Source: Curtobacterium sp. MCPF17_052 (GTDB lineage Bacteria; Actinomycetota; Actinomycetes; Actinomycetales; Microbacteriaceae). From it: DNA of 64,000 nucleotides. A model generated the notes under the pieces. The model was not told where the DNA came from. It searched no databases and saw nothing but the letters and a program-made list of their open reading frames with translations. A program made the position numbers and the translations under genes. Location of the stretch: the NCBI RefSeq assembly GCF_003234085.1, contig NZ_QKSD01000002.1, forward strand, positions 62,001 through 126,000, written 5' to 3'. Positions 42,303 through 51,338 of this stretch are shown here, piece after piece (the first letter of the stretch is position 1; every line of letters begins with the position of its first letter).

Positions 42303-42351
42303 GCCTGGAGGCCCGGTGTCGGTCCGCCGGGCCGCCACCGGGCCTCCAGGC
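42303..42351. repeat. 16-bp inverted repeat, dispersed family C, copy 1
   Basis: 42303-42318 pairs perfectly with 42336-42351 (17-base loop). Its left arm GCCTGGAGGCCCGG and the following TCGGT recur at 57177-57196. Confidence 0.7.
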
Positions 42352-42392
42352 CGTCGCCCACGCGGATCGCCAGATGAACGGGCGGTCCCCTG

Positions 42393-42445
42393 CGCGAAAG
42401 CGACAGATGAGCGCCGGAGTACGGCCGCCATCTGTCGCTTCCGCG
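42393..42445. repeat. inverted repeat, dispersed family B, copy 2
   Basis: CGCGAAAGCGACAGAT (42393-42408) pairs with 42430-42445 at 15 of 16 positions; the left arm is identical to that of copy 1, while the loop sequence differs. Confidence 0.75.
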
Positions 42446-42457
42446 GAGGGGACGGCA

Positions 42458-42497
42458 CACCAAGGGCCCCGCACCTGACGGTGCGGGGCCCTTGGTG
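42458..42497 (-). terminator. glnA1 terminator hairpin
   Basis: A perfect 18-bp stem (42458-42475 with 42480-42497) with a TGAC loop, 15 bases beyond the glnA1 stop on the minus strand. Confidence 0.8.
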
Positions 42498-42512
42498 GTG
42501 GAGCGTGGAGCG

Positions 42513-43937
42513 TCAGACGCCGAAGTACAGCTCGTACTCGAACGGGTGCGGACGCTGCGCCATCGGGAGGATCTCCTTCTCGCGCTTGTAGTCGATCCAG
42601 GTCTGGATCAGGTCCTCGGTGAAGACGTTGCCCTTGAGGAGGAACTCGTGGTCCGCCTCGAGCGCGTCCAGCGCGGCGCCGAGCGATGCCGGCACCTGCG
42701 GGATGTTCTTCGCCTCCTCCGGGGGGAGCTCGTACAGGTCCTTGTCGACCGGCTCGTGCGGCTCGATGCGGTTCTGGATGCCGTCGAGGCCCGCCATCAG
42801 CTGCACCGCGAAGGCCAGGTACGGGTTGCCGGAGGCGTCGGGCGCGCGGAACTCGATGCGCTTGGCCTTCGGGTTCGTGCCGGTGATCGGGATGCGGATC
42901 GACGCCGACCGGTTGCCCGCCGAGTAGACGAGGTTCACCGGTGCCTCGAAGCCCGGGATCAGACGGTGGTACGAGTTGATCGTCGGGTTCGTGAACGCCA
43001 GGACGGCCGGGGCGTGCTTGAGCAGGCCACCGATGTACCACCGGGCCAGGTCGGACAGGCCGCCGTAGCCGTTCTCGTCGTAGAACAGCGGGGTGCCGTC
43101 GGACCACAGCGACTGGTGCGTGTGCATGCCCGAGCCGTTGTCGCCGAAGAGCGGCTTCGGCATGAAGGTCGCGACCTTGCCCCACTGCTCGGCCGTGTTC
43201 TTCACGATGTACTTGAACTTCAGGATGTCGTCCGCCGCGTGGACCAGCGTGTCGAACTTGTAGTTGATCTCCTGCTGGCCGCCGGTACCCACCTCGTGGT
43301 GCGCACGCTCGAGCTCGAGGCCCGCGTCGATGAGCTTGAGGGAGATGTCGTCGCGGAGGTCCGCGGTCTTGTCGACCGGCGACACCGGGAAGTAGCCGCC
43401 CTTGTACGGGGTCTTGTTGGCGAGGTTGCCGCCCTCTTCTTCGCGACCGGTGTTCCAGGCGCCCTCTTCGGAGTCGACCGAGAAGAACGCCTCGTTCTGC
43501 GTCACGGAGTAGCGGACGTCGTCGAAGATGTAGAACTCGGCCTCGGGGGCGAAGAACGCGGTGTCCGCGATGCCCGTCGAGGCGAGGTACTTCTCGGCCT
43601 TCTTCGCGACCTGCCGCGGGTCACGGCCGTAGATCTCGCCGTTGCGCGGGTTGTAGATGTCGAACACCATGATCAGCGTGCGCTCCGCACGGAACGGGTC
43701 CACGTACGCCGTCGTCACGTCGGGGATGAGCTGCATGTCCGACTCGTGGATCGACGCGAAGCCGCGGATCGAGGAGCCGTCGAAGAGCTGACCGACGGCG
43801 AAGAAGTCCTCGTCGACCGTTGATGCGGGGATGTTGAAGTGCTGCTGGACCCCGGGGAGGTCCGTGAACCGGATGTCGAGGAACTTGACGTCCGTGTCCT
43901 TGATGAAGGCAAGCACCTCGGAGGAATCGCTGAACAT
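42513..43937 (-). CDS. glnA: glutamine synthetase type I (GlnA1)
   Basis: 474 residues, the standard GSI length. Motifs FDGSSIRGF, the [14 protein letters not shown] loop of the beta-type enzyme, [11 protein letters not shown] and the adenylylation site [11 protein letters not shown] with its Tyr are all present, so it is the expected target of GlnE. It makes glutamine from glutamate, ammonia and ATP. ATG 43937 is used rather than 43988. A GlnR-type operator stands upstream at 44014-44051 and a strong terminator follows the stop. Confidence 0.97.
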   Translation of the reverse strand: MFSDSSEVLAFIKDTDVKFLDIRFTDLPGVQQHFNIPASTVDEDFFAVGQLFDGSSIRGFASIHESDMQLIPDVTTAYVDPFRAERTLIMVFDIYNPRNGEIYGRDPRQVAKKAEKYLASTGIADTAFFAPEAEFYIFDDVRYSVTQNEAFFSVDSEEGAWNTGREEEGGNLANKTPYKGGYFPVSPVDKTADLRDDISLKLIDAGLELERAHHEVGTGGQQEINYKFDTLVHAADDILKFKYIVKNTAEQWGKVATFMPKPLFGDNGSGMHTHQSLWSDGTPLFYDENGYGGLSDLARWYIGGLLKHAPAVLAFTNPTINSYHRLIPGFEAPVNLVYSAGNRSASIRIPITGTNPKAKRIEFRAPDASGNPYLAFAVQLMAGLDGIQNRIEPHEPVDKDLYELPPEEAKNIPQVPASLGAALDALEADHEFLLKGNVFTEDLIQTWIDYKREKEILPMAQRPHPFEYELYFGV

Positions 43938-44013
43938 ACGAGTCGGTCTCCTGTGGGGTTGGGTGGTGTCGAGGGAACCAGGAGGCACCCTCCGACGAGG
44001 CTATTGACATGGA

Positions 44014-44051
44014 GTTTCCCGGACGTGACTGGGTTGTTTCCAGCGTGTTAC
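44014..44051 (-). promoter_or_regulatory. GlnR-type operator upstream of glnA1
   Basis: Read on the minus strand from 44051: GTAAC-N6-GAAAC-N6-GTCAC-N6-GAAAC. All four half-sites and all three six-base spacings match the Streptomyces/Mycobacterium GlnR consensus. A possible TAGCCT -10 hexamer for glnA1 is at 44003-43998. The site lies between glnA1 and the divergent RDD gene. Confidence 0.8.
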
Positions 44052-44079
44052 GTGCCGGGGGAACGCTTACGCTGGGCAC

Positions 44080-44517
44080 ATGGCCCGCTCCACTCTGCCC
44101 TCCTCGTCCGCTCCCGGTCCAGGGCGCACCGAATGGCCGGGCAAGATCCTCGGACTGCCGGAGTCCGGACCACGCAGCATGGGGTCGTTCGAACGTCGGT
44201 TCCTGGGCCTCGTCATCGACTGGGCACTCGCGTCGCTGATCTCGCTGGTGATCGGGACCTACGGCGCGGCGGGCAACTTCGTGACGCTCGGCATCTTCGC
44301 GGCACTGCAGGTCGTCTTCATCGCGCTGCTGTCCGGGTCCTTCGGCCACGTCTGCGTCGGGCTGCGGGTCGTCCCGGTCCGCGGCGGCTACGTCGGCGTG
44401 TGGCGGCCGATCGTCCGGACGGTCCTGCTCTGCATCGTCGTCCCGGTCCTCATCCACGCGAAGGACGGGCGGGCGTTGCACGACGCGGTCGCCGGGACGG
44501 TGCTCGTCCGCCGCTGA
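44080..44517 (+). CDS. RDD family membrane protein
   Basis: 145 residues with an RDD-type region: FERRFLGLVIDWALASLIS (the Arg and Asp of helix 1), GHVCVGLRVV and a final DGRALHDAVAGTVLV. There are three or four membrane helices. Function is unknown; some RDD proteins affect ion or osmolyte transport. A TACGCT hexamer at 44068-44073, six bases before the ATG, gives a leaderless start. It is divergent from glnA1 and downstream of the GlnR site, a common pairing in actinobacteria. Confidence 0.88.
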   Translation: MARSTLPSSSAPGPGRTEWPGKILGLPESGPRSMGSFERRFLGLVIDWALASLISLVIGTYGAAGNFVTLGIFAALQVVFIALLSGSFGHVCVGLRVVPVRGGYVGVWRPIVRTVLLCIVVPVLIHAKDGRALHDAVAGTVLVRR

Positions 44518-44520
44518 GGC

Positions 44521-44560
44521 CTGGTCGGGCCTGGTCGGGCCCGGTCGGGTCCGGTCGACC
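44521..44560. repeat. four 10-base tandem repeats
   Basis: CTGGTCGGGC occurs twice exactly and is followed by two diverged units (CCGGTCGGGT, CCGGTCGACC). It lies in the 258-base gap between the RDD gene and the DUF4191 gene. The rest of the gap holds direct and inverted copies of CCGAGGTCGCAC and one terminator. Confidence 0.6.
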
Positions 44561-44717
44561 CCGTGGTCTGGTGGTCCGCTGCCGGGCAACCTGCTGCCCA
44601 TCCGCCGAGGTCGCACGACCTGCCGCTGCTCGTCCGCCGAGGTCGCACGGCCTGCCGCCTCAGTGCCCGCAGATCTGCACCTCGTGCGACCTCGACGCGA
44701 CCACCACGCCGCAACGA

Positions 44718-44754
44718 CACGACGCCCCCGACCCGAAGGGTCGAGGGCGTCGTG
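44718..44754 (-). terminator. terminator of the DUF4191 gene
   Basis: 44718-44734 pairs with 44738-44754 at 16 of 17 positions with a three-base loop. It begins about 20 bases past the DUF4191 stop on the minus strand and may also end the RDD transcript. Confidence 0.7.
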
Positions 44755-44775
44755 GCACGCGGGGGGAGCGACGTG

Positions 44776-45489
44776 TCAGCGCGGCCGCCCGGCGCGGACC
44801 CGCGTCGGGTCGATGCCCTTCGGGATCGCCGCGGCCGGACCGTGCGTGAGGGAGTCGAGACGGTTCGACACCGCCAGGACCTCGTTGCGGTTCAGCGCCT
44901 TCTTGTACTTGTTCATCGCACGCGGCAGCTTGTGGAGCGTGACCTGGCCGTCCGCGTCACCGACGTTGACGACGTGGATCGGGACGTTCGGCACGATACG
45001 AGCCACCTTGCGACGCTCTTCCTCGACCTGACGATTCAGGTTCGTGACCGGACCCTCGGTGATGAGGACGACACCCGGCGTCCCGACGGCGCGGTAGACC
45101 GCCGCCTGAGACCGACCGTGGACGGCGACGGGCATCTCGCTCGAGCGCCACTGCCGTCGCAGGGAGTTCGACAGGACGGCGCCGACGGCACCGGGCTGGC
45201 CTTCGATCTGCGAGTAAGCGGCCCGTTCGGCGAGACGGCCGAGCACGATCAGGAACAGCAGCACACCGAGCAGGACGCCGGCGATGATCCAGAGCGTCAT
45301 CGCGAGCCAGTTCTGACCCGGGATGAGCAGCGCCGCGAGGACGCCGACCACGACCGGTCCGAGGAACGCGAGGGCGAACCACCAGACGGAGCTGGGGTCG
45401 GCCCGACGGGTCATGGTGAAGACCTGGTACATCTGCTTGAGACGACCGGGCTCCTTCGCCGGGGAGCTTGAGGAACTGCTGCGTGCCAT
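44776..45489 (-). CDS. DUF4191 family membrane protein
   Basis: 237 residues. Two adjacent membrane helices (about residues 35-85: VWWFALAFLGPVVVGVLAAL and MTLWIIAGVLLGVLLFLIVL) are followed by a soluble domain with GTPGVVLITEGPVTNLNRQVEEERR. This matches the actinobacterial DUF4191 family of unknown role, often found near lipoate or 2-oxo-acid dehydrogenase genes, as here. ATG 45489 is the family-consistent start; the frame runs open far upstream. Confidence 0.85.
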   Translation of the reverse strand: MARSSSSSSPAKEPGRLKQMYQVFTMTRRADPSSVWWFALAFLGPVVVGVLAALLIPGQNWLAMTLWIIAGVLLGVLLFLIVLGRLAERAAYSQIEGQPGAVGAVLSNSLRRQWRSSEMPVAVHGRSQAAVYRAVGTPGVVLITEGPVTNLNRQVEEERRKVARIVPNVPIHVVNVGDADGQVTLHKLPRAMNKYKKALNRNEVLAVSNRLDSLTHGPAAAIPKGIDPTRVRAGRPR

Positions 45490-45616
45490 GCCGACAAGGA
45501 TACGGCCTGGCACGTCGATCGTGGACCGTCCGTCGCCAGGCTGTGGGCGAACAGCGTTGTCCACAGGTCCCTGCTCCGGCCGGGAGGCCCGCCCTGCCCC
45601 CGCCACGATGGTCGCC

Positions 45617-46405
45617 ATGGAACCGTGGGAACAGATCGACCTCTGTTGGCGAGCCCCGGAGCCCGCCGACGACTTCGCCGAGTGGCTCGCCGACCGGAGC
45701 ACCGTGACGCACGACCACCTGGTTGGGGTGGCGGAGATCGGGCGCGACGAGACCGGGGCCCTGGTCGCGCGGGCATCGGCCCCGGTGGGGCTCGCACTGC
45801 CCGCGGCACTCGACCGGATCGGGTCACCGACGGCTGGTGTCGCCGTGACGCTGACGCTCCCGCTGCTCGAGCTCGCCCTCCTGGCCGACGCCGGCGCGGT
45901 CCTGCTCGGTCGTGCCGGCGTCGACGACGTCCTGGTCGACGACGACGGTGCCGTCGTGCTGGTCGACCGCCCGCCCGGTACCACCGATCGCTCCGGGGCG
46001 GGTGTCGTCTCGGGTGTCGAGGCGCTGGTCCTCGCCGTGCGTGCCGTCTGGGAACGTGTCGATCCGCGCGAGGTCTGCCACGACGAGGTCGACCAGGCGT
46101 GCTCGGCTGCCCGCCGGGATGGCGGAGCGGCGCTCCTCGCGCTCGACCGCGTGGTCCGTGCCGCGGCCCCGCCGAGGCCGGTGCGCTGGGATCCACCGCC
46201 GATGACCTTCGCGTTCGACGTGGATCCGAGAGCGCCAGGGCCTGCGGCACCACACTCGGCCGTCGGGCGACTCCTGGAGTCGGGGCGCGAACTCCTGCGG
46301 TCCGGGCTGCCCGTCGGATCGCACCGGTTCGGCGTGCGCGGGCTGGCCACCGGACTGGTCGTCCTGGTCGGTGTCGTCGTGGCCGGGGCGTGGGGCGCGA
46401 GATGA
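45617..46405 (+). CDS. hypothetical protein with kinase-like relics and C-terminal membrane helix
   Basis: 262 residues with one C-terminal membrane helix (ATGLVVLVGVVVAGAWGAR). A segment in the middle, LLGRAGVDDVLVDDDGAVVLVDRPPG, resembles protein kinase subdomains VIb-VII, but the catalytic HRD and DFG motifs are missing, so at most it is a pseudokinase. No family is firmly recognised. ATG 45617 is used with a CACGAT hexamer seven bases before; ATG 45608 is also possible. It is divergent from the DUF4191 gene. Confidence 0.6.
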   Translation: MEPWEQIDLCWRAPEPADDFAEWLADRSTVTHDHLVGVAEIGRDETGALVARASAPVGLALPAALDRIGSPTAGVAVTLTLPLLELALLADAGAVLLGRAGVDDVLVDDDGAVVLVDRPPGTTDRSGAGVVSGVEALVLAVRAVWERVDPREVCHDEVDQACSAARRDGGAALLALDRVVRAAAPPRPVRWDPPPMTFAFDVDPRAPGPAAPHSAVGRLLESGRELLRSGLPVGSHRFGVRGLATGLVVLVGVVVAGAWGAR

Positions 46406-46533
46406 AGGTCGCCTGGCGCGGACGACGGCGGCCCCGCCTCCCACCGGGGGAGACGGGGCCGCCGTCGAACTCGCCAACTACCGAACGACCGGTAGCTCGG
46501 GGCTCAGGAGCCCGGAATTCACCAGCCCAGGGC

Positions 46534-48069
46534 TCAGTAGCCCAGGTTGGGACCGAAGTTGCCCTCTTCCAGACGGTTCTTCACGGCCACCAGGTACCGG
46601 GACGCGTCGGCGCCGTCGATGATCCGGTGGTCGTAGGAGAGCGCGAGGTAGACGAACGAGCGGATGGCGATGGCTTCCTGCCCGTCGACCTTCACGACCG
46701 CCGGGCGCTTCGTCACGATGCCCGTGCCGAGGATCGCCGACTGCGGCAGGAAGACCACCGGGGTGTCGAACAGCGCGCCGCGCGAACCGGTGTTCGTCAG
46801 CGTGAACGTGCCACCGGCGAGCTCGTCGGGCTTGAGCTGGTTGTTGCGCGTGCGCTCCGCCAGGTCCGCGATCGACTTCGAGAACTGGGCGAGGTCGAGC
46901 GACGCCGCGTCCTTGATCACCGGGGTGAGCAGACCACGCTCGGTGTCCACCGCGATCGAGACGTTCTCGGTCTCCGGGTAGACGATCTCGTCGCCGTCGA
47001 CCGTCGAGTTGATCTTCGGGTGGGCCTTGAGTGCCTCGGACGCCGCCAGGGCGAAGAAGGGCATGAAGGAGAGCTTCGCACCGGTCTTCTCGAGGAACTC
47101 CGCCTTGTGGGCGTCGCGGAACTGCGCGACCTTGGTCACGTCGACCTCGACGACGCTGGTGAGCTGTGCGGTCGAGGTCATCGACTGCACGGCACGCTCG
47201 GCGACGACCTTGCGCAGGCGGGTCATCTTCTCGCGCGTCCCGCGGAGCGGCGAGACCTCCGCGACGAACGGCCCGGACTGTGCCGGAGCCGCCGAGCCCG
47301 AGGCGGCCGGTGCCGGGGCGGCCGCAGCAGCGGAGGCCGCGGCGAGCACGTCCTCCTTGCGGATGCGCCCACCGACGCCGGTGCCGGTCACGGTGGAGAG
47401 ATCGACACCCTGCTCGTTCGCGAGCTTGCGCACCAGCGGGGTGACGTACCCCGAGGCCGCGCCGTTGGCGCTGGGGTTCGGGACCTCCGCGGACGGTGTC
47501 GACGACGGCGCCGCGGCTGCGGGGGCCGCAGCCGGAGCGGGTGCTGCCTTGGCGGGGGCCGGGACGGCTGCGGGCGGGGCAGCTGCGGGCGGCGGGACCG
47601 GGGCAGCCTGCGGCACCGGCGAGGCGGCCGGCGGTGCCGACGGCGCCTGCGGAGCCGCGGGCTGGGTCTGGCCGGACGGGGTCGGCTCGGGCTCGGCGGG
47701 CTCCGGGGCCTTCGCCTCGGTGTCCTGCTCCGTGCTCGGTGCGGTCTCGGGCTCGGTGTCCTCGGCGACGGCCTCGGTCTGGCTGTCGGTGGACTCGGAC
47801 CCACCCTGGTCGGAGGAGTCGCCGCCGCCGGCTCCGTCGCCGATCTTGACGAGGGCGGTGCCGACCTCGACGGTCTCGTCCTCCTGGACGAGGATCTCCT
47901 CGATGACGCCGGCGATCGGCGACGGGATCTCGGTGTCGACCTTGTCGGTGGAGACCTCGAGCAGCGGCTCGTCGACCTCGATCCGGTCACCGACGTTCTT
48001 CAGCCATCGGGTGACCGTACCCTCGGTGACGCTCTCCCCGAGCGCCGGGAGGTTGACGGATTCGCTCAT
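46534..48069 (-). CDS. sucB: 2-oxo-acid dehydrogenase E2 component, dihydrolipoyl transacylase (SucB-like)
   Basis: 511 residues. One lipoyl domain (residues 1-76, lipoyl-Lys in STDKVDTEIPSP), an Ala/Pro/Glu-rich linker (about 85-215), a peripheral-subunit binding domain (VTPLVRKLANEQGVDLSTV) and the catalytic core ending in LALSYDHRIIDGADASRYL with the active His and Asp. It transfers acyl groups to CoA in the pyruvate or 2-oxoglutarate complex; in actinobacteria this type usually serves pyruvate dehydrogenase despite the name. It lies 67 bases after lpd on the same strand. Confidence 0.93.
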   Translation of the reverse strand: MSESVNLPALGESVTEGTVTRWLKNVGDRIEVDEPLLEVSTDKVDTEIPSPIAGVIEEILVQEDETVEVGTALVKIGDGAGGGDSSDQGGSESTDSQTEAVAEDTEPETAPSTEQDTEAKAPEPAEPEPTPSGQTQPAAPQAPSAPPAASPVPQAAPVPPPAAAPPAAVPAPAKAAPAPAAAPAAAAPSSTPSAEVPNPSANGAASGYVTPLVRKLANEQGVDLSTVTGTGVGGRIRKEDVLAAASAAAAAPAPAASGSAAPAQSGPFVAEVSPLRGTREKMTRLRKVVAERAVQSMTSTAQLTSVVEVDVTKVAQFRDAHKAEFLEKTGAKLSFMPFFALAASEALKAHPKINSTVDGDEIVYPETENVSIAVDTERGLLTPVIKDAASLDLAQFSKSIADLAERTRNNQLKPDELAGGTFTLTNTGSRGALFDTPVVFLPQSAILGTGIVTKRPAVVKVDGQEAIAIRSFVYLALSYDHRIIDGADASRYLVAVKNRLEEGNFGPNLGY

Positions 48070-48136
48070 CGGGTGGACTCCTTCTCGCAGGCGTGGTTCT
48101 GGGTTGTGGTGTTCGTGGTGCGCACGACGGTGCTGC

Positions 48137-49510
48137 TCACAGCGCGTGGAGCGGCTTGCCCGCGAGGTGCAGGAAGGCTTCGCCGAGGGCTTCGTTCTGC
48201 GTCGGGTGCGCGTGCACGAGCGGCGCGATGTCCTCCGGGTGTGCTTCCCAGTTGACGGCGAGCTGTGCTTCTCCGATGAGCTCGCCGACGCGGGCGCCGA
48301 TCATGCTGACGCCGACGACGGGCCCGTCGATGACCCGCACGACCTTGACCGCGCCGGACGTCCCGATGATGTGGCTCCTGCCGTTGCCGGCGAGGTTGTA
48401 CTCGTACGTGTCGACCTTGTCGGCGCCGTAGCGCTCTTCGGCCTTGGACTGCGAGAGACCGACCGAGGCGACCTCGGGGTCCGAGTAGGTGACCTTCGGG
48501 ATGTTGTCGTCCGAGATGACGACCGGGTTGAGACCGGCGATCTCCTCGGCGACGAAGATGCCCTGCTGGAAGCCGCGGTGGGCGAGCTGCAGACCGGGGA
48601 CGATGTCACCGACGGCGTACACGTTCGGCAGGTTGGTGGCGAGGCGCTCGTTCGTCGTGACGAACCCGCGGTCCATGGCCACTCCGACCTCGTCGTAGCC
48701 GACGTTCTGCGTGAGCGGGCCACGGCCGACGGCGACCAGGAGGACGTCGCCGTCGTAGGTCTTGCCGTTCTCGAGCGTCACGACGACGCCGTTCTCGTGC
48801 TGGTCGACGTGGTCGAACCGGACACCCAGGGAGAACTCGATGCCGCGCTTGCGGAACGCGCGCTCGAGCTGCTTGGACATCGAGTCGTCCTCGGCCGGGA
48901 TCAGGTGGGGCAGGCCCTCGACGATCGTGACCTCGGCCCCGAACGACTTCCACACGCTGGCGAACTCGACGCCGATGACGCCACCACCCAGGATGACGAC
49001 CTTGTTCGGGACGTAGTCCATGCGGAGGGCGGTCTCGGAGGTGATGACCCTGCCGCCGATCTCGAGCCCGGGCAGCGACTTCGAGTACGAACCGGTGGCG
49101 AGCACGACGTTGCGACCGGTGACGGTCTGGTCGCCGACCTGCACGGTGTTCTGCGAGGTCAGACGGCCCCAGCCCTCGACGACGGTGATCCCGCGCGCCT
49201 TGACGAGGCCCTGGAGGCCCTTGTACTTCGAGTTGATGACGCCCTGCTGGTACTCGATGACCTTCGGCACGTCCACGCCGGCGAACTCGGCGACGACGCC
49301 GTACTTCTCGGCGTCGCGGGCGGCGTCGGCGACCTCGGCCGAGTGCAGCAGTGCCTTCGTCGGGATGCAGCCGCGGTGCAGGCACGTCCCTCCGAGCTTG
49401 TCGCCCTCGATGAGCGCGACGCTCATCCCGAGTTCAGCGGCTCGGAGCGCTGCGGCGTAGCCGCCGCTGCCGCCACCGAGGACCACGACGTCGTAAGTCT
49501 GTTCCGTCAC
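48137..49510 (-). CDS. lpdA: dihydrolipoyl dehydrogenase (E3)
   Basis: 457 residues. FAD motif GGGSGGYAAALRAAELG, redox disulfide GGTCLHRGCIPTKALLH, NAD motif VILGGGVIGVEFASVW, and the C-terminal dimer/active His in HAHPTQNEALGEAF. It reoxidises dihydrolipoyl groups of E2 with NAD+. GTG 49510 is chosen with GAGGGAG nine bases upstream; an in-frame TTG at 49519 would overlap that site. It is upstream of the E2 gene in a probable operon. Confidence 0.95.
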   Translation of the reverse strand: MTEQTYDVVVLGGGSGGYAAALRAAELGMSVALIEGDKLGGTCLHRGCIPTKALLHSAEVADAARDAEKYGVVAEFAGVDVPKVIEYQQGVINSKYKGLQGLVKARGITVVEGWGRLTSQNTVQVGDQTVTGRNVVLATGSYSKSLPGLEIGGRVITSETALRMDYVPNKVVILGGGVIGVEFASVWKSFGAEVTIVEGLPHLIPAEDDSMSKQLERAFRKRGIEFSLGVRFDHVDQHENGVVVTLENGKTYDGDVLLVAVGRGPLTQNVGYDEVGVAMDRGFVTTNERLATNLPNVYAVGDIVPGLQLAHRGFQQGIFVAEEIAGLNPVVISDDNIPKVTYSDPEVASVGLSQSKAEERYGADKVDTYEYNLAGNGRSHIIGTSGAVKVVRVIDGPVVGVSMIGARVGELIGEAQLAVNWEAHPEDIAPLVHAHPTQNEALGEAFLHLAGKPLHAL

Positions 49511-49681
49511 CTGGTGCAACTCCCTCGTGCGTGTCGGGGGCGGCTTCGTGTCTCTTGGACGCCGTCCCGGTGGACACCGCGCGGCGGCGTCCGGCGGTCG
49601 GACCGTCTGTACCGGTCCCGTCCCGTCAGTTCCGGCGGGGGAGCGCGCGCGGACGCGGCGGCCCCGCCGGAACCCAACCTA

Positions 49682-51187
49682 CTACTTGGACTGCAGGTCT
49701 TCTGCGAGTGCGACCAGGGTGCGGACCATCACACCGGTCGCGCCCTTGCCGAGCCAGCCGTACCCCGCACCGCGGTTCTCCGACGGTCCGGCGATGTCGA
49801 GGTGCGCCCACGGGATCGTGGTGCCCTCGGCGGTCTGCCCGACGAAGCGCTCGAGGAACTTCGCGGCGAGCAGCATCCCGCCCGCGGTCTGTCCGACGGT
49901 GGCGTTCACCATGTCGGCGACGTCGCTGCTGAGACGGCCGTCGAGTTCCTCCGGCATCGGCATCGGCCAGATCGGCTCCGCGACCGCGTCGGCGATCGCA
50001 CGGACCTGTGTGACCAGGTCGTCGCTGCCCATCAGGCCGGTCGTGCGGTCGCCGAGGGCGACCATCTGCGCTCCGGTGAGGGTGGCGATGTCGACGATCG
50101 CGTCGGGCTGCTCGAGCGACGCGGCGGCCATGCCGTCACCGAGGACGAGTCGGCCCTCGGCATCGGTGTTGGTGACCTCGACGGTCTTGCCGTTCTTCAG
50201 CGTCAGGACGTCACCCGGGCGGATGGCCGACCCGGACGGCATGTTCTCGGCGAGGCAGAGCCAGGCGGTGACCTTGGTGTCGAGGCCCAGACGAGCGGCC
50301 GCGACCGTCGCTGCGAGGACCGTCGCCGCACCGGTCATGTCGGTCTTCATGCCGAGCATCGACGCTGCCGGCTTGAGGGACAGCCCGCCGGAGTCGAACG
50401 TGATGCCCTTGCCGACGAGTGCGAGGTGCTTGGTCGCGCCGGCCGGCTCGTACCGGACGACGACGAGTCGCGGCGGACGGACCGACCCCTGTCCGACGCC
50501 CGCGATCCCGCCGAAGCCCTGTTCGGCGAGAGCGGTCTCGTCGAGGACCTCGACGGTGAGGGGCAGTCCCTCGGCGATCGATCCCGCGACGTCGGCGACG
50601 TCGGACGGACCGAGGTCCCCGGCGGCGGTGTTGACCAGGTCGCGGACCAGGGCCGCGGCGTCGGCGACGATCGCCGGGCGCACGGTGGCGTCGGCGCTGA
50701 CCGAGGCCGGGGCGACGACCGTGATGCGCTGGTCGCCACGGCTCGGGCCCGTGGTGCCGGCACCCTTGTGTCGCGTGAACGAGTATGCCCCGAGTGCGGC
50801 GCCCTCGAGTGCCGCGGCGACGGCGGCGTCGTCCTCCGTGGGCAGGGCCAGGGCGATGGCGGCGACGTGCGGCAGCTGGCGGACGGCGCTGCCGGCGGCG
50901 GTGCGGACGGCAGCCGGCCCGGTGGCACTGCCGAGACCGATGAGGGCGATGCCCGCGGCCGCGACGCCGACGGACGCCCCGCCCGGGATCCGGACGAGCT
51001 GGTCCTTCGCACCGGTCGCTCCGACCGCGGCGAGGTCGAGGTCGGCGAGTCCGTCGACGGGGCCTGTGGCGGACGGCACGAGGGTGGCCGGGGCGCCGTC
51101 GGTGCCCGGGCGCACGCCCAGCACGAGGACGTCGGCGTCGACGGAGGAGGGGGACGAGGAAGAGGTGGAGAGCGTCGGTCGGACCAT
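49682..51187 (-). CDS. pepA: leucyl aminopeptidase (M17)
   Basis: 501 residues. The C-terminal M17 catalytic domain carries the signature NTDAEGRLVLGD, with metal ligands also in GKGITFDSGG and KTDMTGAATV; the N-terminal macro-like domain is divergent. It is a cytosolic di-metal aminopeptidase. A TAGGCT hexamer (51199-51194) is six bases before ATG 51187 (leaderless). It is divergent from the PAC2 gene; two copies of CTGACGGCCC and a family D hairpin lie between them. Confidence 0.95.
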   Translation of the reverse strand: MVRPTLSTSSSSPSSVDADVLVLGVRPGTDGAPATLVPSATGPVDGLADLDLAAVGATGAKDQLVRIPGGASVGVAAAGIALIGLGSATGPAAVRTAAGSAVRQLPHVAAIALALPTEDDAAVAAALEGAALGAYSFTRHKGAGTTGPSRGDQRITVVAPASVSADATVRPAIVADAAALVRDLVNTAAGDLGPSDVADVAGSIAEGLPLTVEVLDETALAEQGFGGIAGVGQGSVRPPRLVVVRYEPAGATKHLALVGKGITFDSGGLSLKPAASMLGMKTDMTGAATVLAATVAAARLGLDTKVTAWLCLAENMPSGSAIRPGDVLTLKNGKTVEVTNTDAEGRLVLGDGMAAASLEQPDAIVDIATLTGAQMVALGDRTTGLMGSDDLVTQVRAIADAVAEPIWPMPMPEELDGRLSSDVADMVNATVGQTAGGMLLAAKFLERFVGQTAEGTTIPWAHLDIAGPSENRGAGYGWLGKGATGVMVRTLVALAEDLQSK

Positions 51188-51240
51188 GCGTTCAGCCTAC
51201 TGACGGCCCACTGACGGCCCACCGACGGGCGGTGGACGGG

Positions 51241-51266
51241 CCTCCCGTCGGCCGGGTGACGGGAGG
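51241..51266. repeat. inverted repeat, dispersed family D
   Basis: CCTCCCGTC (51241-51249) pairs perfectly with GACGGGAGG (51258-51266), loop of eight bases, in the gap between pepA and the PAC2 gene. Confidence 0.55.
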
Positions 51267-51338
51267 CTCGGCACCTGTTCGCTGTCGGCGTCGCCGCCCG
51301 ACCACGTGGCGTCGGCGGCCCCGCCTAGCATTGACCCG

